Assembly (NCBI RefSeq): GCF_030409605.1
Contig: NZ_JAUFQG010000004.1
Coordinates: forward strand, 248,001-312,000
Direction: 5' to 3'
DNA: 64,000 nucleotides
Source: Simiduia curdlanivorans
Lineage (GTDB): Bacteria > Pseudomonadota > Gammaproteobacteria > Pseudomonadales > Cellvibrionaceae
Position numbers and translations under genes: made by a program
Shown here: positions 43,723 through 52,381 of the stretch, piece after piece
How positions within the stretch are numbered: position 1 is the stretch's first letter
Layout: every line of letters begins with the position of its first letter
The notes under the pieces: generated by a model
Databases searched by the model: none
Told to the model about the DNA's origin: nothing
The model's input: only the letters and a program-made list of their open reading frames with translations

Positions 43723-44934
43723 ATGTTTTTGCTGAAGGAAGCCAAGGTGTTTGATCTCTCTGCTGTTAAAAAATTAGAGCCCAATAGCCCGCTGACCTAT
43801 CTGGGCCTTGCGCTTGTCGCCATGAGTGGCCTGAGTTATATCAACTACTTACCCAGTCTGGTCGCCGCTTTAGCCGGCGGCATGGGTTTTAATGATGTGC
43901 AAGCCGGTCAAATTGTCGCCTTAAACGGCTACGGCGGTTTATTCGGCAGCATGCTTGCCATTTTATGGGTGCGTCGCATTCACTGGCGATCAGCCATGAT
44001 GATCTTACTGCCGTTGCTTGCTGCCGTAGATTTAAGCACTGCATGGTTAACCGAGAGCTATATAGCCATACTGATTTGGCGATTCATCGCAGGAGCGCTC
44101 GGCGGGCTATGCGTAGGGATTGGTTTTGCAGCACTTGTTCGCCTACCCAATACCGACCGCGCTTATGGCACCTTGCTCTTTGTGCAATTTTGCCTTGGCT
44201 CTCTGGTCATTTACTTTTTTCCAGAACTCGAGCGCGCATCGGGTGCCCATAGTATTTTTTTTGTGATGGCGAGTTTACTCCTTCTGGGTTTAGCCTATCT
44301 GGCCTGGCTGCCGGAGCTGGTACACCCAGACAAAATCCAAAACATCGTTCCCTCACAGCAACACAACATTCGTCATAAGCAACTGCTCATGCTGGCCCTT
44401 GTGTGCTACCAACTGGCAGCCAGTGCCATTTGGGCTTATGTCGGACTCATTGGCGGCAATGCCAATTTTAGTGACGATCAAATCAGTAGTTATATTGCCA
44501 GCACCGGATTACTTGGGTTAATTGGAGCTATGCTGCCGATAATTGCCGGCAATCGCCTTAACCGCTTGCGTTGGTTGGCCACCGGTATCCTGCTTTCAAT
44601 CATCGCAGCGCTAATACTGACTAGATCACCACTCACCACCACCGTTTATGCTATCGCCATGGCCCTGCTATTTATTGCCTGGCCAGCTGTGCTGGCATTT
44701 TTATTGGCGGTGATAGCCGAGATGGATAGCAGCGGCCGACTCGCAACCATTGCTTGGCTGATATCGTCTATCGGCATGGCCTCGGGCCCCATGATGGCCG
44801 CCACCCTACTTCAAAAAGGCGACTTTACACTGATGCTTTATGCCTGCGCAGGTTGCTTTGCGCTGAGTTTGACCGCACTCACAATACCCGTGCAAGTTTG
44901 TGAAACCGCAAAGTCGCGCCTACAAACGACTTAA
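43723..44934 (+). CDS. Major facilitator superfamily transporter (YbfB/YjiJ-like)
   Basis: 403 residues. Twelve hydrophobic segments are visible. The second helix region has MGFNDVQAGQIVALNGYGGLFGSMLAI and the following loop carries VRRIHWRS, a loose version of the MFS loop motif. The alternative GTG at 43747 has AAGGA seven to eight bases upstream and would remove the first eight residues. It is divergent from the LysR regulator and followed by an AhpD-like gene. The substrate is unknown; export of a small metabolite or drug is possible. Confidence 0.87.
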   Translation: MFLLKEAKVFDLSAVKKLEPNSPLTYLGLALVAMSGLSYINYLPSLVAALAGGMGFNDVQAGQIVALNGYGGLFGSMLAILWVRRIHWRSAMMILLPLLAAVDLSTAWLTESYIAILIWRFIAGALGGLCVGIGFAALVRLPNTDRAYGTLLFVQFCLGSLVIYFFPELERASGAHSIFFVMASLLLLGLAYLAWLPELVHPDKIQNIVPSQQHNIRHKQLLMLALVCYQLAASAIWAYVGLIGGNANFSDDQISSYIASTGLLGLIGAMLPIIAGNRLNRLRWLATGILLSIIAALILTRSPLTTTVYAIAMALLFIAWPAVLAFLLAVIAEMDSSGRLATIAWLISSIGMASGPMMAATLLQKGDFTLMLYACAGCFALSLTALTIPVQVCETAKSRLQTT

Positions 44935-44998
44935 CCATCAAACATCAACCTACCCACGACTTTTTACACTAGAAAACGCAAACACCGAGACACAAGAA

Positions 44999-45565
44999 AT
45001 GATTCGCTACCTATTCAATCAGTCGCTGTTAAGTTTTAAAAATCGCTACGATTACGACATCTCCTACATGCAAGATATATTGCAACACGATCTATCGGCC
45101 TTTTTGAAATTTATAGGCTTGCAAATGATGTCGAATCACTCTGCTGGCTTAGCTGCTGAACCAATCTTCGCTGCCAGACTACAAGCCATATTGTGGGACG
45201 ACTGCGGCCCCTGCACGCAATTAATTGTTAATCTGGCATTGGAGGCCAAAGTGGAATCACACATAGTACGAGCCATTGTTGCGGGCGACCTAGATACACT
45301 TCCAGAACCCACAGCCTTGGTGGTGCGCTTTACTCGGTTGGTATTGGCACACGACCCAGAGGCCGATGGATTACGCGAACAAATCATTCACCGATGGGGG
45401 CGAAAAGGTTTGATTGCCATCGGTTATGCCATTAGTTCATCGCGAGTTTACCCTGCGCTAAAATATACACTTGGCTACGGCAACGCCTGCAGTTGCATAC
45501 AAGTCCAGGAGACACAGATAGTACCGAATATAACGACAGTTAAAACAGCAACCCCAATCAAATAA
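44999..45565 (+). CDS. AhpD-like / carboxymuconolactone decarboxylase-family protein
   Basis: Start placed at the ATG at 44999 (MIRYLFNQSLL), 188 residues, just after the MFS gene. The helical core with WDDCGPCTQLIVNLALEAKV has a CGPC motif in the place where AhpD-fold proteins carry their redox CxxC, followed by VRAIVAGDLDTLPEPTALVVRFTRLVL. A disulfide-based peroxidase or a decarboxylase is possible; the motif favours redox chemistry. Whether it shares the LysR-controlled transcript is inferred from spacing (64 bp). Confidence 0.78.
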   Translation: MIRYLFNQSLLSFKNRYDYDISYMQDILQHDLSAFLKFIGLQMMSNHSAGLAAEPIFAARLQAILWDDCGPCTQLIVNLALEAKVESHIVRAIVAGDLDTLPEPTALVVRFTRLVLAHDPEADGLREQIIHRWGRKGLIAIGYAISSSRVYPALKYTLGYGNACSCIQVQETQIVPNITTVKTATPIK

Positions 45566-45638
45566 ATCAGAATCTTAAAAATACCAGACGGCAGACATAA
45601 TGAGATGTATTGCTTCCGACTCAAAGAGATCGGAGACG

Positions 45639-45830
45639 TTAGATTTGACATATACCGAAAGACCGAAATACCGAATCACTACCGCTAGGTTCAAATGTAG
45701 TGTCTAGGGGCTCAGCAAAAACTTTGCCTAGCACAGGCCTGGTTTTGCCGCCGTCATCACTCGACCTGTCTATATGCGCTTCTAGATAACGAGCTAAAAA
45801 CGGCGCTGCCACTGAATTGCCATGAACCAC
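45639..45830 (-). pseudogene. Possible 3' relic of a subtilisin-like (S8) protease
   Basis: A 63-codon open frame reads HGNSVAAPFLARYLEAHID and ends SGSDSVFRSFGICQI. The first motif resembles the S8 catalytic Ser block GTSxAAP with the Thr changed to Asn. The last part resembles the usual end GRDxVFGxGxx, also seen in the intact subtilase at the window's right edge. The frame has an in-frame TAA just upstream, and no other catalytic block (Asp, His) was seen on this strand to 46065. The similarity is short and could be chance. Confidence 0.4.
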
Positions 45831-46065
45831 TAGCCACGCTTAACTCAATCCATTGACTTTATATTTTTGTAGGGTAACCTCTAACTTAACGCGACTAACA
45901 TTGGCTTGATTCCTCAGTGATACATGCATTTCTTCTTTTCTTGATGTGGAGGCTCGCTCCGCTCACCCCCCTACACCGGGTGCTTAACTAGCATCCAGCG
46001 CTGTCGCGCACCTCATATTTTTCTTTAAAAAATTTCGTCTAATTTTCAGTAGGCGGGAATCTTTT

Positions 46066-46446
46066 ATGTGCAAAACGTTATCTTTCAGGCTTGCGCGCTT
46101 GATGCTCACCCGTGTGCGCCGATTTTACATAAGCACACGCTGGTCGCCAACAAATAGCCCGACAAGCCTGTCTGAAATTATTGATTCGATAGAAATTGCT
46201 GGGAGTGCAAATTTTTCGACTATGGAAAAAATAACGCTGAACACCCGAGTCACTATTTTAGATCTACAGGAAAACCAAACGTGCAGCCTTACCCTTGTGG
46301 CGCCACCTGCAAGCCAACCTGAGCAGGGCTGCATATCCATACTTTCCATGCTTGGCTCACAACTCATGGGCAAGCGGGAGGGAGACATGGTTGTCATCGC
46401 ATTCTTTGGCACAACCATGCGCTATCGAATTCTAAAGGTAAATTAA
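46066..46446 (+). CDS. Rnk-like GreA/GreB C-terminal domain protein (copy 1)
   Basis: 126 residues. From about residue 56, ITLNTRVTILDLQENQTCSLTLVAPP and CISILSMLGSQLMGKREGDMVVI match the FKBP-like GreA/GreB C-terminal domain of Rnk, which binds RNA polymerase's secondary channel without the Gre coiled coil. The N-terminal 55 residues are basic and divergent (FRLARLMLTRVRRFYIS), unlike Rnk, so the true start may differ. A related gene follows 94 bp downstream. Confidence 0.72.
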   Translation: MCKTLSFRLARLMLTRVRRFYISTRWSPTNSPTSLSEIIDSIEIAGSANFSTMEKITLNTRVTILDLQENQTCSLTLVAPPASQPEQGCISILSMLGSQLMGKREGDMVVIAFFGTTMRYRILKVN

Positions 46447-46540
46447 CAATACACAACTGGCTGCATAGTCATTCCAATTGGAAATAACATCAAGCCATAT
46501 AGAAAATCAAACCGCTGACCGAAACTTATGGAGAGCAGAC

Positions 46541-46945
46541 ATGAAACAAAGAAAGAACAGCTCGGTGTATTTGAAGAAATCAGATTATCTAAAACTAATA
46601 AACCTCCTCAAGGTCGAGTTTAATTCCGATGCCATACGCGCCCTCGAAGATGAAATCGATAGAGCAAAAATTATCGCCGATGATAGTATTGGTACAGATA
46701 TTGTTTGCATCGATTCACTCGTGACGTTTCTCGACATAGACTCGGAAAAGGAAATTACTGTTCAGTTGGTTATGCCTGCCGATGCTAGCATTGAAAACTC
46801 AAAAATTTCAATACTATCTCCCATCGGTAGCGCATTAATCGGTTTAAAAAAGCATGGGTATATTGAATGGCCAATGCCCACGGGGAAAATCAGAAGAATG
46901 TGTATTACCGAGGTGGCTCATCAAAATAATGGGATAACTCAGTAG
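46541..46945 (+). CDS. rnk: Rnk-like nucleoside diphosphate kinase regulator (copy 2)
   Basis: Start moved to 46541 (MKQRKNSSVYLKKSDYLKL), which has GGAG upstream; 134 residues, the usual Rnk length. The N-terminal part is Rnk-like (SDYLKLINLLKVEFNSDAIRALEDEIDRAKI) and the C-terminal domain has ISILSPIGSALIGLKKHGYIEWPMPTGKIRRM. Rnk in E. coli competes with GreA/DksA at RNA polymerase and affects nucleoside diphosphate kinase. Downstream paralogue of copy 1. Confidence 0.82.
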   Translation: MKQRKNSSVYLKKSDYLKLINLLKVEFNSDAIRALEDEIDRAKIIADDSIGTDIVCIDSLVTFLDIDSEKEITVQLVMPADASIENSKISILSPIGSALIGLKKHGYIEWPMPTGKIRRMCITEVAHQNNGITQ

Positions 46946-47002
46946 AATGGTGCCGATCAAAGGATCGGCACACGGTACGATCAACCTAAAGCATTCATCG
47001 TT

Positions 47003-49582
47003 CTAGTTATTGACAGCTTCAAAACGCCAGCGTTGATGCGACGCATTCTGCGACGAATCGGTAATAACATTGGCGCCATTTACGCCTGAACCGCCGTTAA
47101 CTTGCAACACGTCAGCACCATCGCCGGTACGCACAATGTAGCTACCATCGGCTTGCGTCTCCACTTGCCAACGCTGATTTTGATTGCCGAAGCACTGCCA
47201 TTGATGCACGTTATTAGACCCACTATCGGCATCTAAACAGAGACCACTTTTAACGTTAATCAACTCAAACTGATTCCCGCCCTGGGACTGAGCAAGCCAC
47301 TGTTGATTCAAACCATCGGAATAATCCCACTGCTGAACGTTGGCGCCATTGGCGTTAGATAAATCGGCAACGTCCAAGGATTTCCCGCTGTTTTCGTTAA
47401 CAATCACATAAGTACCCGGCGCAAGGTCGAATACGGGTTGCGCGGTTTCAGTGCTGAATTCAAGCCAATTAAGATTGACGCCTCCCGCGCTGAACCTAAC
47501 ACGCAATGAATAACTACCCGCGGCTAAGGTTGTGTTGAATTTTAATGTTTGCCAATTTTGCCAGCCGCCAGTTGAGGAGACATCGACCCCGCCGACGAAA
47601 TTATTGTCTAACCAAACCTCAGCCCGACCGCCACCACTGTTACTGGCAACCCGCAAACCAACCACAAAAGCAGATGCCTCAGTAACGGCCAGGTCGCCAA
47701 AATCCAACCAATCACCGGCATCAGTCCAACCCACGTTTAAGCCGCCTTCGCTGCTGGGCTCAGTTTGAACACCCTGCATAGAACAGTAACTCTCTGCCTC
47801 AATTTTTGCTGGCAGATTAGTAAGCAAGCCAACACAAGGAAACTCTGGTTCCGGTTCTGGTTCTGGTTCTGGCTGAGAAATGGCCAGGCCCAAGGACAAC
47901 CAATTAAGGTTTATACCCGCACTTTCGTAAACTAGGCGAAGTGTTTGCTCGCCTTCGGCAACGGCAATACTAGCCTCCGTGCTTTGGTACACCTGCCAAT
48001 CACCAGTCACCGGCAAGGTGAGCGTGGCCTGCTTTACCCCATCTAGATAAACACCAACGCGCCCGGGCTGATCATTGACCGCTGCCCGCAATGCAAAGTT
48101 AAGATTACCCGCCGCACCTGCCTGCACCTTGTATTCGGTCCAGTCGCCGGTATCTATCCAACCAATATTCTGATTACCGTCCACGTCGCCGGTTTGCTCT
48201 TGCTGCACACCAAAGCTGGCACAATAATTTTCCGCTTCGATGCGTGCCGGAAGTAGACTTGCGCTCGCGTCGTCACAAGATGGCAACTCAGGTTCAGGTT
48301 CCGGTGCTAGCCCACCGGGCTTCACCGCCTGATAAAAGCCTTCGTGCCAAAGGTGACTGGCATGGCCGTTGACAATATTGTTGCGAGCAAAATTCATCAT
48401 GCCGTCAAAGGCACCGGCGGGCGGCGTACCGCCTTGGTTGATAAATTGTTTCACCGCCTCGTAGTCACTGTTGGTTGGAATGGTCCACAAGGTTTTATCG
48501 TGCGACATTTTTTTGAAAGACCAAGGAAAGTAGCCGGCAAGATTTTGCTTGGCCCAATCGGTAATTGCCTTGAGATTACCCTCATCGGTTTCACCGTATT
48601 CACCAATAATCAATGGAATGCCTAGGCGGTTGGTAATTTGTTCTCGCCCTTGGGTTCCAGAAACATGGCCGTAGTGATGAATTTGATACACGAGGTTATG
48701 ATCCCATTTTGCATTGATTCCACTGGCCGCTTGCACCTGTGGATCTTGCCAATCAATTTTAGTGAGATCTGAACCCCACCAAGAACCTTCGGCCACAATC
48801 ATGTGATTTTGATCCACTTGGCGAATCGCATTGCGTAACTGCACAAGCGAGCCAAGCAGTTCAAGTTCGCGACCGGGTTGCGGCACCGGTTCGTTAATTA
48901 GGTCATAACCCAAAATGACAGGTTCATTCTTATAGTAATTTGCGATATGGCGCCACACCTCGGCCGCTACGGCAATATGATTGCCATCCCAAAATTGCAC
49001 ACTATCGCGCGGTTGGCTAGCGTTAGAATTAACATTGTCGGCATGATCGCCGGGGTTTTGATAACCGGGCGCGGCATGCATATCCAGTAGAATATACATA
49101 CCTTGCTCGCGACATAGATCGATTAGCTGGTCAAAATATTGAAAGCCGTGATTACTGAGCGCGCCATCATGCCAAAACATATTGTAGTGAAAGGGTACGC
49201 GCAGGGTATTAAAACCTAAGCGCTTAAGATCGGCGATGGCATTCTCCTCCACATAATTAAGCCGCCACTCATGCTCAAACTGTCTTGCCTTTTCGGCACT
49301 TTGAAATGCGTCTTCAAGGGAGTTTAAAAATTGCGTATGGGTTCGATAGTTAAAGTCACCCATCATGAGGTAACCCTCCCACAACAACCAGTTACCCAAA
49401 TTAATACCGCTTAAGTAAAGTGGCGCCCCGGTTTCGTCAAGGATTTGCGTGCCATCGGTTTTTACATATTGCGCTGAAGCGGGCAATGCCACTGTCAAAC
49501 CCAAACCCATAACCAACGCAGAGGCCTTTAAACTTCTGCGCCAATGGGATTTCCATCTTTCTTTCGTATGATTATTTATCAT
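47003..49582 (-). CDS. Secreted GH5 glycoside hydrolase with two CBM6 and a ricin-type lectin domain
   Basis: Start at 49582 (MINNHTKERWKSHW) gives 859 residues with a signal peptide ending PASAQ. Domains: GH5 about 40-400, with general acid/base Glu231 in DLINEPVPQP and nucleophile Glu328 in IIGEYGETDEG; PEPEPE linker; CBM6 about 435-565; PEPEPEPEPE linker; CBM6 about 581-709; ricin B-type beta-trefoil about 715-859 with repeated Q-W motifs (LNQQWLAQ, NQRWQVE, HQRWRFE). The LSGINLGNWLLWEG opening favours exo-beta-glucanase or related GH5 subfamilies over classical cellulases. It probably acts outside the cell on beta-glucan. Confidence 0.93.
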   Translation of the reverse strand: MINNHTKERWKSHWRRSLKASALVMGLGLTVALPASAQYVKTDGTQILDETGAPLYLSGINLGNWLLWEGYLMMGDFNYRTHTQFLNSLEDAFQSAEKARQFEHEWRLNYVEENAIADLKRLGFNTLRVPFHYNMFWHDGALSNHGFQYFDQLIDLCREQGMYILLDMHAAPGYQNPGDHADNVNSNASQPRDSVQFWDGNHIAVAAEVWRHIANYYKNEPVILGYDLINEPVPQPGRELELLGSLVQLRNAIRQVDQNHMIVAEGSWWGSDLTKIDWQDPQVQAASGINAKWDHNLVYQIHHYGHVSGTQGREQITNRLGIPLIIGEYGETDEGNLKAITDWAKQNLAGYFPWSFKKMSHDKTLWTIPTNSDYEAVKQFINQGGTPPAGAFDGMMNFARNNIVNGHASHLWHEGFYQAVKPGGLAPEPEPELPSCDDASASLLPARIEAENYCASFGVQQEQTGDVDGNQNIGWIDTGDWTEYKVQAGAAGNLNFALRAAVNDQPGRVGVYLDGVKQATLTLPVTGDWQVYQSTEASIAVAEGEQTLRLVYESAGINLNWLSLGLAISQPEPEPEPEPEFPCVGLLTNLPAKIEAESYCSMQGVQTEPSSEGGLNVGWTDAGDWLDFGDLAVTEASAFVVGLRVASNSGGGRAEVWLDNNFVGGVDVSSTGGWQNWQTLKFNTTLAAGSYSLRVRFSAGGVNLNWLEFSTETAQPVFDLAPGTYVIVNENSGKSLDVADLSNANGANVQQWDYSDGLNQQWLAQSQGGNQFELINVKSGLCLDADSGSNNVHQWQCFGNQNQRWQVETQADGSYIVRTGDGADVLQVNGGSGVNGANVITDSSQNASHQRWRFEAVNN

Positions 49583-49917
49583 TGCTTTTCTCTTTACATT
49601 ATTCACTATTATTTTTTTGGCGTAGCGAACCAGGCAAACAAACCTGTAGCCTTCGCTAAACCGCTGTTGCTGTAGGAAAGCTTCCACAACAGGGCGAAAC
49701 TACGTGAGCAAAGCCCTAGCGTCGTTCGAACTGCGTGTTTTTGGAGTTCGACTGAGGTGTTTCTGAAAAAAAAAGCCCTTCAAGAGTGAAGGGCGCAACG
49801 AGGGTATTATCAGCACTGCTGTCCCCCAGTTATGTCGCGGGAGAGTTTGGTACTATCAGTATCTATTAGAGTGACGCTAATAGAGCTAGTTTATTTGAAC
49901 AGCGTTAGCTAGGGCGA
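49583..49917. other. Gap between the GH5 and GH3 genes
   Basis: 335 bp that must hold the GH5 promoter. It contains the terminator described next and no open frame of interest. Confidence 0.5.
49765..49794 (-). terminator. Intrinsic terminator downstream of the GH3 gene
   Basis: GCCCTTCA and TGAAGGGC form a perfect 8-bp stem around AGAG (49775-49794), and the minus-strand T9 run follows. It ends the GH3 transcript about 120 bp after its stop codon, so the GH5 gene downstream needs its own promoter. Confidence 0.85.
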
Positions 49918-52224
49918 TTAATCCGTAAGGGTAAACGATTCCTTTAAGCCAGCCTCGGCATTAGGTGCAATCCACACATCAAACTCACCCGGCTCAGCCA
50001 AATATTGCATCTGCGCATTGTGGAAAGCGAGTTGTGATGCCTGCAGGCTAAAAGACACCGTTTTCGACTCGCCCGGCGCCAGCTGTACGCGTTTAAAATC
50101 TTTTAATTCGCGCACTGGGCGCGCAACCGTCGCCACCTTATCGCGAATATACAACTGCACCACTTCTTCAATGTCATAGTCGCCGGCATTTGAAACCTTG
50201 GCACTAATGTCAAGATTACCCCCGCGCTTAAGTTGCGAATGACTAATCTGTAAATCGCTGTAATTGACCTTGCCGTAGGTCAAACCATAGCCGAAGGGAA
50301 ACTGCGGTAGGTGACCATAGTCCAATAAATTAGACGAGTTGCCAGGCACATGCTGAAACACGCCCTGTTCAATGTCTTGAATTTTGGTGTAATTATCGTC
50401 AGTTGCCGGGCGCCCCGTGGCAAGATGATTGTAATAAATAGGAATCTGGCCGGAGGCCTTTGGCCAGGTAAGCGGTAGCCGACCTTTCGGTGCGTAATCG
50501 CCAAATAAAACGTCAACCAAGGCGGGCCCTGCCATAGTACCCGGGTGCCAAGCCATCATCAGCGCGTCGACAATGTTTTCTGCACCTTCTAGGGCGATAG
50601 GTCGACCCGCCATGATAACCATCACAATGGGTTTGCCGGTCGTGGCCAGTGCGTCGAGCAGCTGCCGCTGCGCGCCAGGTAAACTGATATCGCCACGGCT
50701 ATGGCCTTCACCGGATAAAATCGACTCCTCGCCCACCATGTATAGAATGACATCCACATCGGCAATTTGCTTTAGCGTTGTGGCAAATGCTGCGCTGGAA
50801 AGATCGCGACTATTTTTTAACGTCGGCGCGAACACAATATTTTCCGAACCACCCAAATACTCTGTTAAGGCGGGCAAAAGGCTGCGGCTATCTTTTTTAT
50901 CGCCATCGTAGATCCAAGTGCCCAATTGCTCGTGCGGCACATCGGCCAAGGGCCCGACCAAGCCTATTTTCTGCTGCTTTTTCAATGGCAGGGTAGCGGC
51001 GCTATTTTTTAGCAGCACAAAAGATTCTCGCGCTGCCGCTCTGGCGGTATCGAGATACTCTTCCGTTAAAAACGCTGGCTGTATTTTTTGCTCGGCGACG
51101 CGATTATCGAATAGGCCCAGTGCTAACTTCACTTTGAGCATATGGCGCACGGCTTGATCAATTTGCGCTTCGGTAATTTTTCCCTCGGCCACAAGAGCCG
51201 GCAGCTGCTGTTGATAGGTAGCAGTGTGCATCTCGTAATCCACGCCGCCGTCTAGCGCCAGTTGCGCCGCGTGCTTGTCATCGCTTGCTGCGCCATGGGG
51301 AATCATTTCTAACACCGCATTCCAATCGCTTACCACGAAACCATCAAAGGCCCACTCTTTGCGCAAGATATCTTTTAATAAAAATTGATTAGCCGTAGCT
51401 GGCACGCCGTTGAGTGTGTTGTAGGAACTCATTATGGTGAGCAAGCCTGCGTCGACATTGGCTTTAAAAGGCGGAAGGTAGATATCGCGCAGAAGATTTT
51501 CAGGAATGTTAGCCGCGTTGTAATCGCGCCCACCTTCGGCCGCGCCATAACCGGCAAAATGTTTTGCACTCGCGGCCAAGGCATCGGGCCGAGATGGATC
51601 ATCGGTTTGAAAGCCTTTGGTCATGGCAACACCCAACACCGAGGTGAGGTGCGGGTCTTCACCTAAGGTTTCGGCAATGCGGCCCCAGCGCGGGTCGCGA
51701 CTAATATCGATCATGGGCGCGAAGGTCCAATTGATGCCAGCACTGGACGCCTCCTTGGCCGCCACCCGTGCACCGGCTTCAACAACCTCTGGGTTCCAGC
51801 TCGCTGCCTGGCCGAGCGGAATGGGAAAAATAGTTTTATAGCCGTGAATCACGTCTTGGCCAAATAACAGCGGAATACCTGACGCACTTTCTTGCACCGC
51901 CGCGGTTTGTAAATCCGAGAAGGCATTAGGTTGTAATTTATTGAAACTGACGTTGAGAAAGCCCCCAATACGACCGGCTTTCACGTCTACATAGGCCGCC
52001 GCAATCGCCGCTTCGGTTTCATAGGTGCCCCAATCGCGCAGCGATAGCTGGCCTATTTTTTGTTCCAGTGTTAGCGATGCGAGAATTTCTTCTACGCGCG
52101 GATCAAGCGCTGCACTGGGCGTATTTTGCGGTGCAGGTTTTTCATTGGTGCAAGACGCGCTTAGCAGCGTCGCGGCACTGACGGCTAGTACAGCCAATAG
52201 AGCTCTAGCAGTTTTCATTCTCAT
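49918..52224 (-). CDS. GH3 beta-glucosidase lipoprotein
   Basis: 768 residues with a lipoprotein signal (AVLAVSAATLLSASC, lipobox LSASC). GH3 N-terminal barrel: VIHGYKTIFPIPLGQAASWNPE, AASAKHFAGYGAAEGGRDYN (KH-xxx-G), and the nucleophile Asp300 in GFVVSDWNAV. The alpha/beta sandwich and a C-terminal fibronectin-like domain (VSNAGDYDIEEVVQLYIRDKV) follow. It releases glucose from short beta-glucans at the outer or inner membrane surface. Located between the two GH5 genes on the same strand. Confidence 0.95.
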   Translation of the reverse strand: MRMKTARALLAVLAVSAATLLSASCTNEKPAPQNTPSAALDPRVEEILASLTLEQKIGQLSLRDWGTYETEAAIAAAYVDVKAGRIGGFLNVSFNKLQPNAFSDLQTAAVQESASGIPLLFGQDVIHGYKTIFPIPLGQAASWNPEVVEAGARVAAKEASSAGINWTFAPMIDISRDPRWGRIAETLGEDPHLTSVLGVAMTKGFQTDDPSRPDALAASAKHFAGYGAAEGGRDYNAANIPENLLRDIYLPPFKANVDAGLLTIMSSYNTLNGVPATANQFLLKDILRKEWAFDGFVVSDWNAVLEMIPHGAASDDKHAAQLALDGGVDYEMHTATYQQQLPALVAEGKITEAQIDQAVRHMLKVKLALGLFDNRVAEQKIQPAFLTEEYLDTARAAARESFVLLKNSAATLPLKKQQKIGLVGPLADVPHEQLGTWIYDGDKKDSRSLLPALTEYLGGSENIVFAPTLKNSRDLSSAAFATTLKQIADVDVILYMVGEESILSGEGHSRGDISLPGAQRQLLDALATTGKPIVMVIMAGRPIALEGAENIVDALMMAWHPGTMAGPALVDVLFGDYAPKGRLPLTWPKASGQIPIYYNHLATGRPATDDNYTKIQDIEQGVFQHVPGNSSNLLDYGHLPQFPFGYGLTYGKVNYSDLQISHSQLKRGGNLDISAKVSNAGDYDIEEVVQLYIRDKVATVARPVRELKDFKRVQLAPGESKTVSFSLQASQLAFHNAQMQYLAEPGEFDVWIAPNAEAGLKESFTLTD

Positions 52225-52327
52225 CTCCCTTGTCAGCCCATGCCTAAAATTTTGCGCAATGGGTTAGCACTCGTGCTTGTGTTAAACCGAGCCACGCCTG
52301 ACAAATCCATCTACATTAATTACAGAT

Positions 52328-52353
52328 GTGTTCGCGCCCTAAGACGCGAACAC
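52328..52353. repeat. Perfect 9-bp hairpin between the GH5 and GH3 genes
   Basis: GTGTTCGCG and CGCGAACAC separated by 8 bp. It follows the lipoprotein GH5 stop on the minus strand with no T-run, so it could protect or process the mRNA rather than terminate it. Confidence 0.5.
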
Positions 52354-52381
52354 TGGTTAGCCGATCTACATATCAGAGCGC

